From the NCBI GenBank assembly GCA_934725535.1, contig CAKVBV010000034.1, positions 1-25,158 of the forward strand: 25,158 bases of DNA, given 5' to 3'. The translations under genes and the position numbers were made by a program. This document shows positions 7,111 through 14,664 of the stretch, piece after piece (positions within the stretch are counted from its first letter, which is position 1; each line of letters begins with the position of its first letter). Source of the DNA: an uncultured Bacteroidales bacterium (GTDB lineage Bacteria > Bacteroidota > Bacteroidia > Bacteroidales > Paludibacteraceae). The notes under the pieces were generated by a model. It was not told the DNA's origin. It saw only the letters and a list, made by a program, of their open reading frames with translations, and did not search any database.

Positions 7111-8129
7111 CAGACAACGATTTCGATATACGCGAGCAGATGACGGAGAAGGAGCAGGACAACGCACTCCGCCCCCTCCGTTTTGCCGATTTTGCGGGAC
7201 AATCCAAGATAGTTAGCAATCTGCGTATCTTTGTGCAGGCGGCACGTCTTCGGCACGAAAGCCTGGACCACGTACTCCTTTTCGGACCTCCGGGGCTGGG
7301 AAAAACCACCCTCAGCAACATCATTGCCAACGAGTTGGGCGTGGGGTTCAAAATCACTTCCGGTCCTGTGCTCGACAAACCCGGCGACCTTGCGGGACTC
7401 CTCACCTCCCTCGACGAGAACGATGTCCTTTTCATTGACGAGATACACCGACTCTCCCCCATTGTCGAGGAGTACCTGTACTCTGCCATGGAGGACTACC
7501 GTATTGATATTATGATAGACAAAGGACCGTCGGCGCGCACCATTCAGATTGACCTCAACCATTTCACGCTCATCGGTGCCACCACCCGTAGCGGTCTGCT
7601 GACCAGCCCCTTGCGTGCCCGTTTCGGCATCAACTGCCACCTCGAATACTACGATGCCGACATTCTCGCGGGTATCGTAACACGTAGTGCCCGACTTCTC
7701 GGCATCTCTATCGACAGCCATGCCGCAGGCGAGATTGCCCGTCGCAGCCGTGGTACGCCGCGTATCGCCAATGCTCTCCTGCGCCGTGTGCGGGACTTCG
7801 CGCAGGTCAAAGGCAACGGCAGCATAGACCTTGACATTGCACAATATGCCCTCGAGGCACTCAATATCGACACTTTCGGACTCGATGAGATAGACAACAA
7901 ACTTCTTAATACCATCATCGACAAGTTCCGTGGCGGACCTGTCGGGCTCAATACCATTGCCACGGCGATGGGTGAAGACCCGGGTACCATAGAGGATGTC
8001 TATGAACCCTATCTTATTAAGGAGGGCTTCATCAAGCGTACCCCTCGTGGTCGCGAAACCACCGAACTCGCTTACCGCCACCTCGGCAAAACCCCATACT
8101 CCCCATCCGACCAGCCCTCGCTATTCTGA
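7107..8129 (+). CDS. ruvB: Holliday junction branch migration helicase RuvB
   Basis: RuvB is the AAA+ motor that, with RuvA, drives branch migration of Holliday junctions in recombinational repair. The 340-residue product has family length. It shows LRPLRFADFAGQ, Walker A GPPGLGKTT (60-68), ITSGPVLDKPGDLAG, Walker B DEIH (111-114), the sensor and arginine-finger region (GATTRSGLLTSPLRARFG) and the C-terminal winged-helix part (LDEIDNKLLNTIIDKFRGGPVGLNTIA, then IEDVYEPYLIKEGFIKRTPRGR). ATG 7107 overlaps the ATPase stop by 4 bp. A frame extension upstream to 6999 is not needed. ruvA and ruvC are not in this window. A GC-rich palindrome at 8155-8175 follows the gene. Confidence 0.97.
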   Translation: MTDNDFDIREQMTEKEQDNALRPLRFADFAGQSKIVSNLRIFVQAARLRHESLDHVLLFGPPGLGKTTLSNIIANELGVGFKITSGPVLDKPGDLAGLLTSLDENDVLFIDEIHRLSPIVEEYLYSAMEDYRIDIMIDKGPSARTIQIDLNHFTLIGATTRSGLLTSPLRARFGINCHLEYYDADILAGIVTRSARLLGISIDSHAAGEIARRSRGTPRIANALLRRVRDFAQVKGNGSIDLDIAQYALEALNIDTFGLDEIDNKLLNTIIDKFRGGPVGLNTIATAMGEDPGTIEDVYEPYLIKEGFIKRTPRGRETTELAYRHLGKTPYSPSDQPSLF

Positions 8130-8154
8130 GAGTATGGACGGTGCTATGTTGGGG

Positions 8155-8175
8155 GACGACGCGGCTCGCGTCGTC
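8155..8175. repeat. GC-rich palindrome, copy 1 (intergenic)
   Basis: GACGACGCG (8155-8163) pairs perfectly with CGCGTCGTC (8167-8175) around the loop GCT. The same arms recur at 8995 and 10962. A second, weaker hairpin (CGCGGA / TCCGCG, 8188-8206) follows at once. Lying after ruvB and before the HAD gene, it could act as a transcript 3'-end structure. Confidence 0.85.
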
Positions 8176-8225
8176 GTACGCAGGGGACGCGGATGCTCCG
8201 TCCGCGGTTCATAAGTCTTTTATAA

Positions 8226-8945
8226 ATGTACAAAGCAGTATTTATAGATTGGGATGACACCATTGGTGACTTTGCACAAGCCGCCAAAATCTCCTTACAA
8301 GAGATGTACACCAAGTACCATCTCTCCGAATTTTTTGCCTCATTCGATGACTTCTTCTCCCTCTACCATCCCCACAATATCGAACTGTGGCACCGCTACG
8401 GTGAGGACGAAGTCACCAAAGACTTCCTGCGTATTGACCGTTTCCTATGGCCTCTCGTACAAGCCCTTGGCGGCAGCCCTGTGCTTATGCAGTCCCGCCC
8501 GTTGCAGGACCTTGCCCGCCGCATGAGCGACGATTTCCTTATCCTCACCACACAGCATTTCGCCCTTCTCCCCGACGCAGAGGAGATGGTGCGCTATCTT
8601 GCCGCCCGTTATCCGCTGACCATCGTCAGCAACGGCTTTATCGAAGTGCAATACGAGAAGATTGCCCGCAGTGGCTTGCAGGATTTGTTCACCCACATCG
8701 TCTTGAGTGAAGAGGTAGGCTGCCAGAAGCCCAACCCGCACATCTACGAAGTCGCTTTGGAGCGCAACGGCATCCGTGCCGACGAAGCCGTTATGATTGG
8801 CGACTCCTGGTACTCGGACATACAGGGTGCCCAACGTGCCCATATCGACCAACTATGGATTCGTCCCGCCGCCACTCCCCTTCCCGACGGCGAATCCGCC
8901 ACGTACATTGTCCATAGTTTGGCTGCTGTAAAAGATATTCTATAA
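8226..8945 (+). CDS. HAD-family hydrolase, YjjG-like nucleotidase
   Basis: A 239-residue haloacid dehalogenase-type phosphatase with all four motifs: D8-x-D10-x-T12 (FIDWDDT), Ser135 in IVSNGF, Lys168 in CQKPNPHIY, and D193/D198 in MIGDSWYSDIQGA. The helical cap (about 17-115) and the wording of motifs II to IV match YjjG-type enzymes, which hydrolyse nucleoside 5'-monophosphates and help clear non-canonical pyrimidine nucleotides. The true substrate is not shown by sequence. It is separated from ruvB by 96 bp that hold two hairpins, so it may be transcribed on its own or by read-through. Confidence 0.85.
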   Translation: MYKAVFIDWDDTIGDFAQAAKISLQEMYTKYHLSEFFASFDDFFSLYHPHNIELWHRYGEDEVTKDFLRIDRFLWPLVQALGGSPVLMQSRPLQDLARRMSDDFLILTTQHFALLPDAEEMVRYLAARYPLTIVSNGFIEVQYEKIARSGLQDLFTHIVLSEEVGCQKPNPHIYEVALERNGIRADEAVMIGDSWYSDIQGAQRAHIDQLWIRPAATPLPDGESATYIVHSLAAVKDIL

Positions 8946-8994
8946 CTTCTCGTCTGCGGTTGGTTCTGTACAAACCGAATGATGACGCATGGGG

Positions 8995-9015
8995 GACGAC
9001 GCGGCTCGCGTCGTC
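8995..9015. repeat. GC-rich palindrome, copy 2 (intergenic)
   Basis: The arms GACGACGCG and CGCGTCGTC with loop GCT are identical to copy 1, and the preceding GGGG is shared. A half-copy (TCGCGTCGTCATA) at 9006-9018 recurs at 9079-9091. The 8946-9158 stretch holds no convincing gene. Confidence 0.85.
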
Positions 9016-9158
9016 ATACAGAAACTGGTGCTATAGCGATAACGAAGCCCTGTGGCTTGAGCAGAATACCTTACTGGATCGCGTCGTCATAACTTATTGG
9101 CTTTGCCGAACTACATATACGTTTCATTATATCTTTTTGATGACACTTGTATGTTATA

Positions 9159-9190
9159 TTTGCGTATCTCGCGGAAAATGTTTACCTTTG
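9159..9190 (+). promoter_or_regulatory. Promoter of the Type III R-M operon
   Basis: TTTG at 9159-9162, a 20-bp spacer and TACCTTTG at 9183-9190 form a near-perfect Bacteroidota promoter. Transcription would start around 9195-9200, leaving a leader of about 335 nt before the mod ATG. Confidence 0.75.
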
Positions 9191-9194
9191 CACA

Positions 9195-9533
9195 CGTGTT
9201 GTGCGGGTAGAACCGCGCAACCGACATAAGAGAAAAAGACGTTTACTCGTCGCAATCTGACCATTGGAAATTAGGAACTTTCAAAAGGCACTCAGAGAGC
9301 GGTATTGGTGGACGTTTACGGAGTGTATATACCTCCGCCGCACGACAACGGGTATTCCCTTGTCGTGTATGGCGTGTATATATGCACGTGGACGCTGTAT
9401 AGTACCGAACTTAGTGCCAAGGTATGTTCCTAAACCTCCAAGGTAAGTTCGATAGGTATAGTTGCCCACGTTTTTTTTGTATCCGTACCGGTCGCCGAGG
9501 GCAAGGGCGACCACCTGACAAATAACTGCTATT
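9195..9533 (+). promoter_or_regulatory. Long structured leader of mod, possible attenuator or ncRNA
   Basis: No convincing gene fits in this stretch. It holds an 11-bp stem with one bulged C (9341-9352 with 9357-9367) and a TATT loop. It also holds CGAACTTA (9406-9413) with TAAGTTCG (9444-9451), enclosed by ACGTGG (9386-9391) with CCACGT (9466-9471). That outer stem runs into eight T at 9471-9478, and GGTCGCC (9490-9496) pairs with GGCGACC (9506-9512). The order stem, T-run, stem, start codon suggests a transcription attenuator or a structured RNA. A related 20-bp motif occurs twice (about 9313 and 9366). No match to a known riboswitch class is recognised. Confidence 0.45.
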
Positions 9534-11231
9534 ATGCCCACCCTCCACTGGATAGGAAAAGAGAAAGTACAGACCCACCACAACGACGTCCCCTACCGCG
9601 TTTTGGAAAAGCAATACACGTATGGCAAGTATGGTAATGCCTGGGACGCGGGCGCCTCGCCCGCGGTCGTCGGTGTCAATACCGATAGCCCCTCCTCTGA
9701 AGGAGGGGTTGGGGAGGTCTATAATAATATGATTATCCACGGCGACAACCTCGAGGCACTCAAAGCGTTGCTGCCCGAATATCAAGGCAGAGTGGACTGC
9801 ATATACATCGACCCTCCGTACAATACGGGCAATGAAGGTTGGGTGTACAACGACAACGTCAATGACCCGCATATCCGCAAATGGTTGGGTGCGGTGGTGG
9901 GCAAAGAAGCCGAAGACCTCACCCGCCACGACAAGTGGCTCTGTATGATGTACCCACGCCTTGTCCTCCTCCAAAAACTACTCTCCCCCACCGGTGCCAT
10001 CTTCATCTCTATAGACGACAACGAGCAAGCCAACCTCAAACTGATCTGCGACGAGATATTCGGTGCGGGAAATTTTGTCAACAATTTTATGTGGTTGCAT
10101 GGAAAGGGTAAAAAAGACAGATTCTCAAGAACCCTGCAACAATATGTCATTGTTTACGCAAAAAATAGAGACTTATTACCAGAGTGGAATGATAAATCAT
10201 ATACCAATTATGAATTTACAAATCCTGACAACGATTTGAAAGGGAAGTGGTTCTCGGGTAGTCTTTCATTTAGTGAATCGCGTTCCAATCCGTTGCATCC
10301 TAATTTCTATGAAATTACTTCCCCTACTGGTGTTGTCTGGAAAAGGCAGTGGCAAGTTTCAAAAAATGAAATGCAACAACTGATAGACAATGGGGATATT
10401 TCTTGGGGGAATCCCATTTCTTGTGATGGAGTTCCACGACAAAAGATAAGACCAACCATAATAGATATTATACCTAATAACATTATAGAGGCTTGTGGCA
10501 CAACAAAAAGTGCAGAAAACGATTTGTTCACGATATTTGGCAAAAGCGTTTTCGATTACCCCAAGCCAACTCAACTAATAGAACATCTTTTGCAGATAGC
10601 CCAATTATCACCCAATGCCCTCATCCTTGATTCTTTTGCGGGTTCGGGAACTACTGCCCACGCTGTGTTGAACCTCAACAAGCAGGACGGCGGGCACAGG
10701 CGGTTTATCTTGGTGGAGATGTGCGACTATGCCGAGACTATCACTGCCGAGCGGGTGCGCCGTGTGATTGACGGTTACGGCGAGGGCAGCAAAGCCGTAG
10801 AGGGCACGGGCGGTTCGTTTGCGTTCTACGAGTTAGGCGACACCATCTATGACCCGCAGACCGGACTCCTCAACGACTATGCAGACACCGAGCAGATACG
10901 GCGGTATATATGGTTCAGCGAAACGAATACGCCGTACCATAGCCCTTTGGAGAGCAGTACTGACGACGCGGGACGCGTCGTCCCCACACTGCCCACACCA
11001 TCCACACCGCACCCTTACTTGTTGGGGCGCAAGGACGGTACCAACTACTATTTTTATTACAGACGTGACGAGGAGACGGTATTGGACAGGGCGTTTCTCA
11101 ACACGTTCACCCCAGCCGACCAAGCCGAGCAGTATATCATCTATGCCGACTGCTGCCGATTGAGCCGCGACTTTATGCTTACCCACCACATCACCTTCAA
11201 GCAAATCCCCCGCGACATCAAAAAAGTGTAG
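9534..11231 (+). CDS. mod: Type III restriction-modification methyltransferase (Mod)
   Basis: Mod methylates adenine in the recognition site and supplies sequence specificity to the Mod-Res complex. The 565-residue protein begins MPTLHWIGKEKV, as usual for Bacteroidota Mod. The beta-class motif order is clear: catalytic DPPYNTGNEGWVYNDN (from 93), then the target-recognition region (about 180-360), then the SAM-binding FAGSGTT (368-374). Three oddities are visible. Residues about 37-61 come from two back-to-back palindromes (9647-9665 and 9689-9708), where relatives go almost directly to NMIIHGDNLEAL. A third palindrome encodes about 477-483. The DNA at 10070-10610 is AT-rich (about 34-38% GC in lines counted, against about 58% in flanks), suggesting an exchanged specificity domain. 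The frame is intact, so the enzyme may be active. res follows after 82 bp. Confidence 0.95.
   Translation: MPTLHWIGKEKVQTHHNDVPYRVLEKQYTYGKYGNAWDAGASPAVVGVNTDSPSSEGGVGEVYNNMIIHGDNLEALKALLPEYQGRVDCIYIDPPYNTGNEGWVYNDNVNDPHIRKWLGAVVGKEAEDLTRHDKWLCMMYPRLVLLQKLLSPTGAIFISIDDNEQANLKLICDEIFGAGNFVNNFMWLHGKGKKDRFSRTLQQYVIVYAKNRDLLPEWNDKSYTNYEFTNPDNDLKGKWFSGSLSFSESRSNPLHPNFYEITSPTGVVWKRQWQVSKNEMQQLIDNGDISWGNPISCDGVPRQKIRPTIIDIIPNNIIEACGTTKSAENDLFTIFGKSVFDYPKPTQLIEHLLQIAQLSPNALILDSFAGSGTTAHAVLNLNKQDGGHRRFILVEMCDYAETITAERVRRVIDGYGEGSKAVEGTGGSFAFYELGDTIYDPQTGLLNDYADTEQIRRYIWFSETNTPYHSPLESSTDDAGRVVPTLPTPSTPHPYLLGRKDGTNYYFYYRRDEETVLDRAFLNTFTPADQAEQYIIYADCCRLSRDFMLTHHITFKQIPRDIKKV
9647..9708. repeat. Two perfect palindromes inserted in frame in mod
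   Basis: CGCGGGCG (9647-9654) pairs with CGCCCGCG (9658-9665) around CCT. CCCCTCCT (9689-9696) pairs with AGGAGGGG (9701-9708) around CTGA. The second is followed by TTGGGGAGG and resembles short intergenic hairpins scattered in Bacteroidota genomes. Both lie inside the mod frame without breaking it. Confidence 0.8.
10962..10982. repeat. GC-rich palindrome, copy 3 (inside mod)
   Basis: The arms GACGACGCG (10962-10970) and CGCGTCGTC (10974-10982) are identical to those at 8155 and 8995, with loop GGA instead of GCT. It is read in frame as DDAGRVV near residues 477-483 of Mod and is followed by a Pro/Thr-rich stretch (PTLPTPSTPHP). Confidence 0.85.
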
Positions 11232-11244
11232 GATACAATTAGGA

Positions 11245-11289
11245 GTGTCCTTAGAGACCTTAAGGACTTTAGGGACGTTACAGACCTTA
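11245..11289 (+). repeat. 9-bp degenerate tandem repeat between mod and res
   Basis: Five 9-bp units lie end to end: GTGTCCTTA, GAGACCTTA, AGGACTTTA, GGGACGTTA and CAGACCTTA. They fill most of the 82-bp mod-res gap. Read in the res frame they would encode SLETLRTLGTLQTL, which looks like translated repeat and not native protein. Confidence 0.75.
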
Positions 11290-11313
11290 TTACCCAAAAT
11301 CAATCGAACACGA

Positions 11314-13938
11314 ATGGAACTGAAATCATACCAACAGCACAACTTGGACGAGATAGAGCGTTATCTCACCCTTATCGAGCAAGACCCTCACCACAACTAT
11401 GTGGAGGCGTTCCGTACTTTCTGGCGCACCAACCGTCCCGCTTACGAGCCTTGCCGCGGCACCGCCATCGAACCCTACAAAGACAATGTCCGCCACGCCC
11501 CGCATATCTGCTGCAAAGTGCCGACAGGCGGCGGAAAGACCCTGCTTGCCTCGGCGGCACTGCGGGTGCTGTTCAACCATATACACACCGCCTGCCAAAT
11601 GGTGGTATGGCTGGTGCCGTCCACTACTATCTTGGAGCAGACACTGCGCCACCTCACCCACCCGCGCCACCCGTACCGGCAGCGTATTGACACCGATTTC
11701 AACAGCCGTGTCCTGGTCTTCGACAAGCAGCAGGCACTGCTCGGGCAGGGGTTCTCGCTCAACAACGTGCGGGAGAACCTGTGCATCATGGTGGCGACGT
11801 TCGATTCGTTCCGCGCCACCAACAAAGACGGGCGCAAGGTCTATCAGGACAACGGCTACCTGCAGTCGTTTGCCGGTCTGCCCGGTGCCGTGGCGGACGC
11901 TGCGGGTGAGATACAACTGATGTCCGTGCTGCGGGCGCTGCACCCCGTGGTGATAGTGGACGAGAGCCACAACGCCAACACCCCGCTCTCGGAGGATATG
12001 CTCAACGATATGGCACCCTCCATTGTGCTTGACCTGACCGCCACGCCCAAACAGAACAGCAACATCATCTGTTTCACCAACGCGCTGGAACTCAAGCGCA
12101 ACAACATGGTCAAACTGCCCGTGATTGTCTATAACCATACCAACAAAAACCAAGTCATTGACTCGGCATTGCACCTGCAACGCTCCATCGAGCAGACCGC
12201 CCGCCAAGACCCGACACGCTACATACGCCCGATAGTGCTGTTCCAAGCCCAACCGAAGAACAAAGATGAGGAGCGTGAGACCTTCGGCAAGATACGCGAG
12301 AAACTGACGGCACTCCATATCCCCGAAGAGCAAATCAAGATCAAGACCGCCGACATCAACGAACTGGCAGGCATCGACCTCATGTCGCCCGATTGTCCCG
12401 TGCGCTATATCATCACCATCAACGCCCTCAAAGAGGGCTGGGACTGCCCGTTTGCCTACATATTGGCATCGCTGGCGGACAAGTCGTCGAGCGTGGACGT
12501 GGAGCAGATAGTGGGGCGCGTGTTGCGCCTGCCGTATGCGCGGCGCAACACAGCCGATGTGCTGAACCTGTCCTATGTACTGACCGCCTCGGCAAAGTTC
12601 CAGGACACGTTGCAAAGCGTAGTGGCGGGACTCAACCATGCAGGGTTCTCCGCCCGCGACTACCGCTCCCTTGATATGGCGGAAAACGCCGCAACGGCAC
12701 CAACCGCTGCCCCGACCTTGCAAATGCTATTCCCCGAAGAGACACCCCCGCAGACGACCACAGCCGATGACATCGACACCACGGCTATCCGTTTCGACGG
12801 ACGAACCGAAACAGCGGAGCAACCGCAAAACACAACAGAAGATAACAAAGAGGTGGCACGGATACTCGCCACCGCACAACAACAAGCCACGGATATGGAA
12901 CAACAAATGCAACAGCAGACCGGCGAACAAGTGCCGGTAGAACTGGCAGAAAGTGTCAAACGCGCCACGATACAGTCGCTCTTTGCCGAGAGTGCCAAAG
13001 CGATTCGGCTGCCGCAGTTCTTCATCAGGGACGGGAGTTCGCCCGGCAATATCTTCGGCGAGGCAAGCGAACACCTTCTGGAGGGCGAAGACCTTCTGCA
13101 AGGTTTCCGCCTTTCCGCACAGGAGACACCGCCTTTCTCGTGCGAAGCGGCAGAAACGAGTCTCTACAAAGTGGATATATCCGACCTTACCGACGACCAT
13201 ACGCCGCGGTACGAGAAAATCAAAGGTTCCGCCTACGACCTGATACTGAACTATATCCGTGATGCCGGTTCCATCGAGAGCAAGCGCACCCGCTGCAGCA
13301 GCGAGGTGGCGGCACTGATGGGCAAGATGATACCCCTCACCCAGAAAGATGTGCAAGGCTATATCGAACAGCGGCTTGTTGAGTTCAAGGAAGCAGACTT
13401 TGAGCAGTTTCTGCTGCACATCAACGAATACACACAGGTGCTGAAGCAGGATATACTGGCATTGGAGAACCGCTACAAACAGCAGCAGTTCCGCCGTGGA
13501 TTAGACACCGACCAAATCTTTGTGCGCCCCGTATTCTCTATCCCCGACGAGATAGTGCTGTCCGCTCCGCAAGACAGTATCACCAAGATGCTGCACACAC
13601 GCGAAGAGGATGTGAACGGGTTTGAGAAGCAGGTCATCAATGAGGTGGCGAACTTGGAGAATGTAGCGTGGTGGACGCGCAACCGCGAGCGCAAAGACTT
13701 CTGCATCAACGGATTTATCAACCACTATCCCGACTTTATTATCCGCACCAAGCGCGGAAAAACGGTACTGCTTGAGACCAAAGGCGACCACCTTGATGCC
13801 GCCGACAAGATTCTGCTCGGCAGTATGTGGGCAAACAAGGCGGGCAGTGAATACCGCTATTTCCTCGTCTATCAAAACCGGAAAGAAGACGGCTCTTACA
13901 CCTATACCGAGTTTATCGATATACTCCGATTGCTCTGA
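11314..13938 (+). CDS. res: Type III restriction enzyme, Res subunit (helicase-endonuclease)
   Basis: Res is the ATP-driven translocase and nuclease that cuts DNA with unmethylated, inversely oriented sites when bound to Mod. The 874-residue product has an SF2 helicase core: KVPTGGGKTLLASAAL (Walker A 70-76), DEAH-type DESH (216-219), LDLTATPKQ, and the second RecA-like domain with ITINALKEGWDCPFAYILASL and VEQIVGRVLRLPY. A polar, Gln-rich linker follows (about 470-560). The C-terminal PD-(D/E)xK nuclease is intact: P806-D807 and E821-T-K823 (HYPDFIIRTKRG, LLETKGDH). ATG 11314 gives MELKSYQQHNLDEI, the normal family start; an upstream TTG at 11245 would translate the tandem repeat. Mod and Res together make a complete Type III system. 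Confidence 0.95.
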   Translation: MELKSYQQHNLDEIERYLTLIEQDPHHNYVEAFRTFWRTNRPAYEPCRGTAIEPYKDNVRHAPHICCKVPTGGGKTLLASAALRVLFNHIHTACQMVVWLVPSTTILEQTLRHLTHPRHPYRQRIDTDFNSRVLVFDKQQALLGQGFSLNNVRENLCIMVATFDSFRATNKDGRKVYQDNGYLQSFAGLPGAVADAAGEIQLMSVLRALHPVVIVDESHNANTPLSEDMLNDMAPSIVLDLTATPKQNSNIICFTNALELKRNNMVKLPVIVYNHTNKNQVIDSALHLQRSIEQTARQDPTRYIRPIVLFQAQPKNKDEERETFGKIREKLTALHIPEEQIKIKTADINELAGIDLMSPDCPVRYIITINALKEGWDCPFAYILASLADKSSSVDVEQIVGRVLRLPYARRNTADVLNLSYVLTASAKFQDTLQSVVAGLNHAGFSARDYRSLDMAENAATAPTAAPTLQMLFPEETPPQTTTADDIDTTAIRFDGRTETAEQPQNTTEDNKEVARILATAQQQATDMEQQMQQQTGEQVPVELAESVKRATIQSLFAESAKAIRLPQFFIRDGSSPGNIFGEASEHLLEGEDLLQGFRLSAQETPPFSCEAAETSLYKVDISDLTDDHTPRYEKIKGSAYDLILNYIRDAGSIESKRTRCSSEVAALMGKMIPLTQKDVQGYIEQRLVEFKEADFEQFLLHINEYTQVLKQDILALENRYKQQQFRRGLDTDQIFVRPVFSIPDEIVLSAPQDSITKMLHTREEDVNGFEKQVINEVANLENVAWWTRNRERKDFCINGFINHYPDFIIRTKRGKTVLLETKGDHLDAADKILLGSMWANKAGSEYRYFLVYQNRKEDGSYTYTEFIDILRLL

Positions 13939-14014
13939 ATAGTCCTATTCGTCCCATAGTATATAGCCTTCCCTCGAACTTTAATGGCACTTGAATACTA
14001 TTTTAGGGACTATT
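13938..14014. repeat. Spaced inverted repeat after res
   Basis: AATAGTCC (13938-13945) and GGACTATT (14007-14014) are inverted repeats 61 bp apart, starting at the last base of res. They may fold as a weak transcript end or mark the edge of the R-M insertion. The rest of the 192-bp gap holds only the next promoter. Confidence 0.35.
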
Positions 14015-14047
14015 ATGAAGTTTGTGCTATGGCAATGGCGAAAATAC

Positions 14048-14078
14048 TTGCATATCTGCAAAAAAAGCAGTACTTTTG
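14048..14078 (+). promoter_or_regulatory. Promoter of the DUF5606-Nif3-zinc ribbon operon
   Basis: TTG at 14048-14050, a 20-bp spacer and TACTTTTG at 14071-14078 match the Bacteroidota promoter. The start codon of the first gene is 53 bp downstream. Confidence 0.7.
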
Positions 14079-14130
14079 CCCCGATTTTTAGATAAAATGA
14101 GGTAATAGACCATATAAACTAACGTGGAAT

Positions 14131-14664
14131 ATGCTTAAGAATATCCTATCCATCACGGGCAAACCCGGGTTATACAAGTTGGTAAGTCGCGGCAACAACA
14201 TGCTGATTGTGGAGTCGCTCATCGACGGCAAACGCATGCCGACCTACGCACGCGACAAGATTGTGTCGTTGGCAGAAGTGTCCATGTTCACCACCGGTGA
14301 CGACATCGCCCTCAGCGAGGTGCTGACCAAACTGGGCGAGAAAGAAGGCCTGAAAGTAGCATCTATCGACCCCAAGAAAGCGGACAACGATGCCCTGCGC
14401 GCTTACTTCGCCGAGGTACTGCCCGATTTCGACCGTGACCGCGTATATCCCACGGATATTCGCAAACTGGTGCAGTGGTACAATATCCTCATCAACGCCG
14501 GCATCACCGACTTCACCACCAAAGAGGACGAGGGCGACGAGGAGGCTGTGGCCGTTGAGGACAAGAAGCAGGAGGTCAAGAAACCCGCGCCCAAGGCACA
14601 GGTGAAAACGCAGAAATCCGCAGTAGCGTCCGTAAAGACGGGCGTTGGTGCCAAAAAAGGTTGA
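14131..14664 (+). CDS. DUF5606 domain protein
   Basis: A 177-residue cytoplasmic protein of a Bacteroidota-restricted family of unknown function (DUF5606). The conserved part covers about 1-130 (MLKNILSITGKPGLYKLVSRG at the start, IYPTDIRKLVQWYN-like wording near 110-117). A low-complexity tail follows: acidic (EDEGDEEAVAVED), then Lys/Pro/Ala-rich (about 148-177). There is no signal peptide or membrane segment. Its stop overlaps the TTG start of the Nif3 gene by 4 bp (TTGA), so the two are probably translationally coupled. The tail's charge pattern suggests nucleic-acid or ribosome contact, but that is inference. Confidence 0.85.
   Translation: MLKNILSITGKPGLYKLVSRGNNMLIVESLIDGKRMPTYARDKIVSLAEVSMFTTGDDIALSEVLTKLGEKEGLKVASIDPKKADNDALRAYFAEVLPDFDRDRVYPTDIRKLVQWYNILINAGITDFTTKEDEGDEEAVAVEDKKQEVKKPAPKAQVKTQKSAVASVKTGVGAKKG

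Noticed and set aside
6906..8081. Minus-strand open frame of 391 codons opposite the ABC ATPase and ruvB
   Set aside because: Both plus-strand genes have full sets of motifs; the reverse product has no family features.
8960..9446. Short plus-strand frames (89 and 60 codons) between the HAD gene and mod
   Set aside because: They overlap a palindrome, the mod promoter and leader hairpins, and have atypical Cys/Trp/Arg-rich composition. Leader peptides cannot be excluded but are not supported.
9195..9533. tRNA gene or known riboswitch in the mod leader
   Set aside because: No cloverleaf with a TTCGA-type T-arm and no recognisable riboswitch core; only unclassified hairpins can be supported.
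11326..12723. Minus-strand open frame of 465 codons opposite res
   Set aside because: It lies wholly under the helicase domain of Res, shows no recognisable motif and has the same shadow composition.
9534..13938. A novel defence system beyond restriction-modification
   Set aside because: The two genes have all the hallmarks of a standard Type III Mod and Res pair, and no extra effector gene is present. Only the leader, the palindromes and the mosaic domain are unusual.
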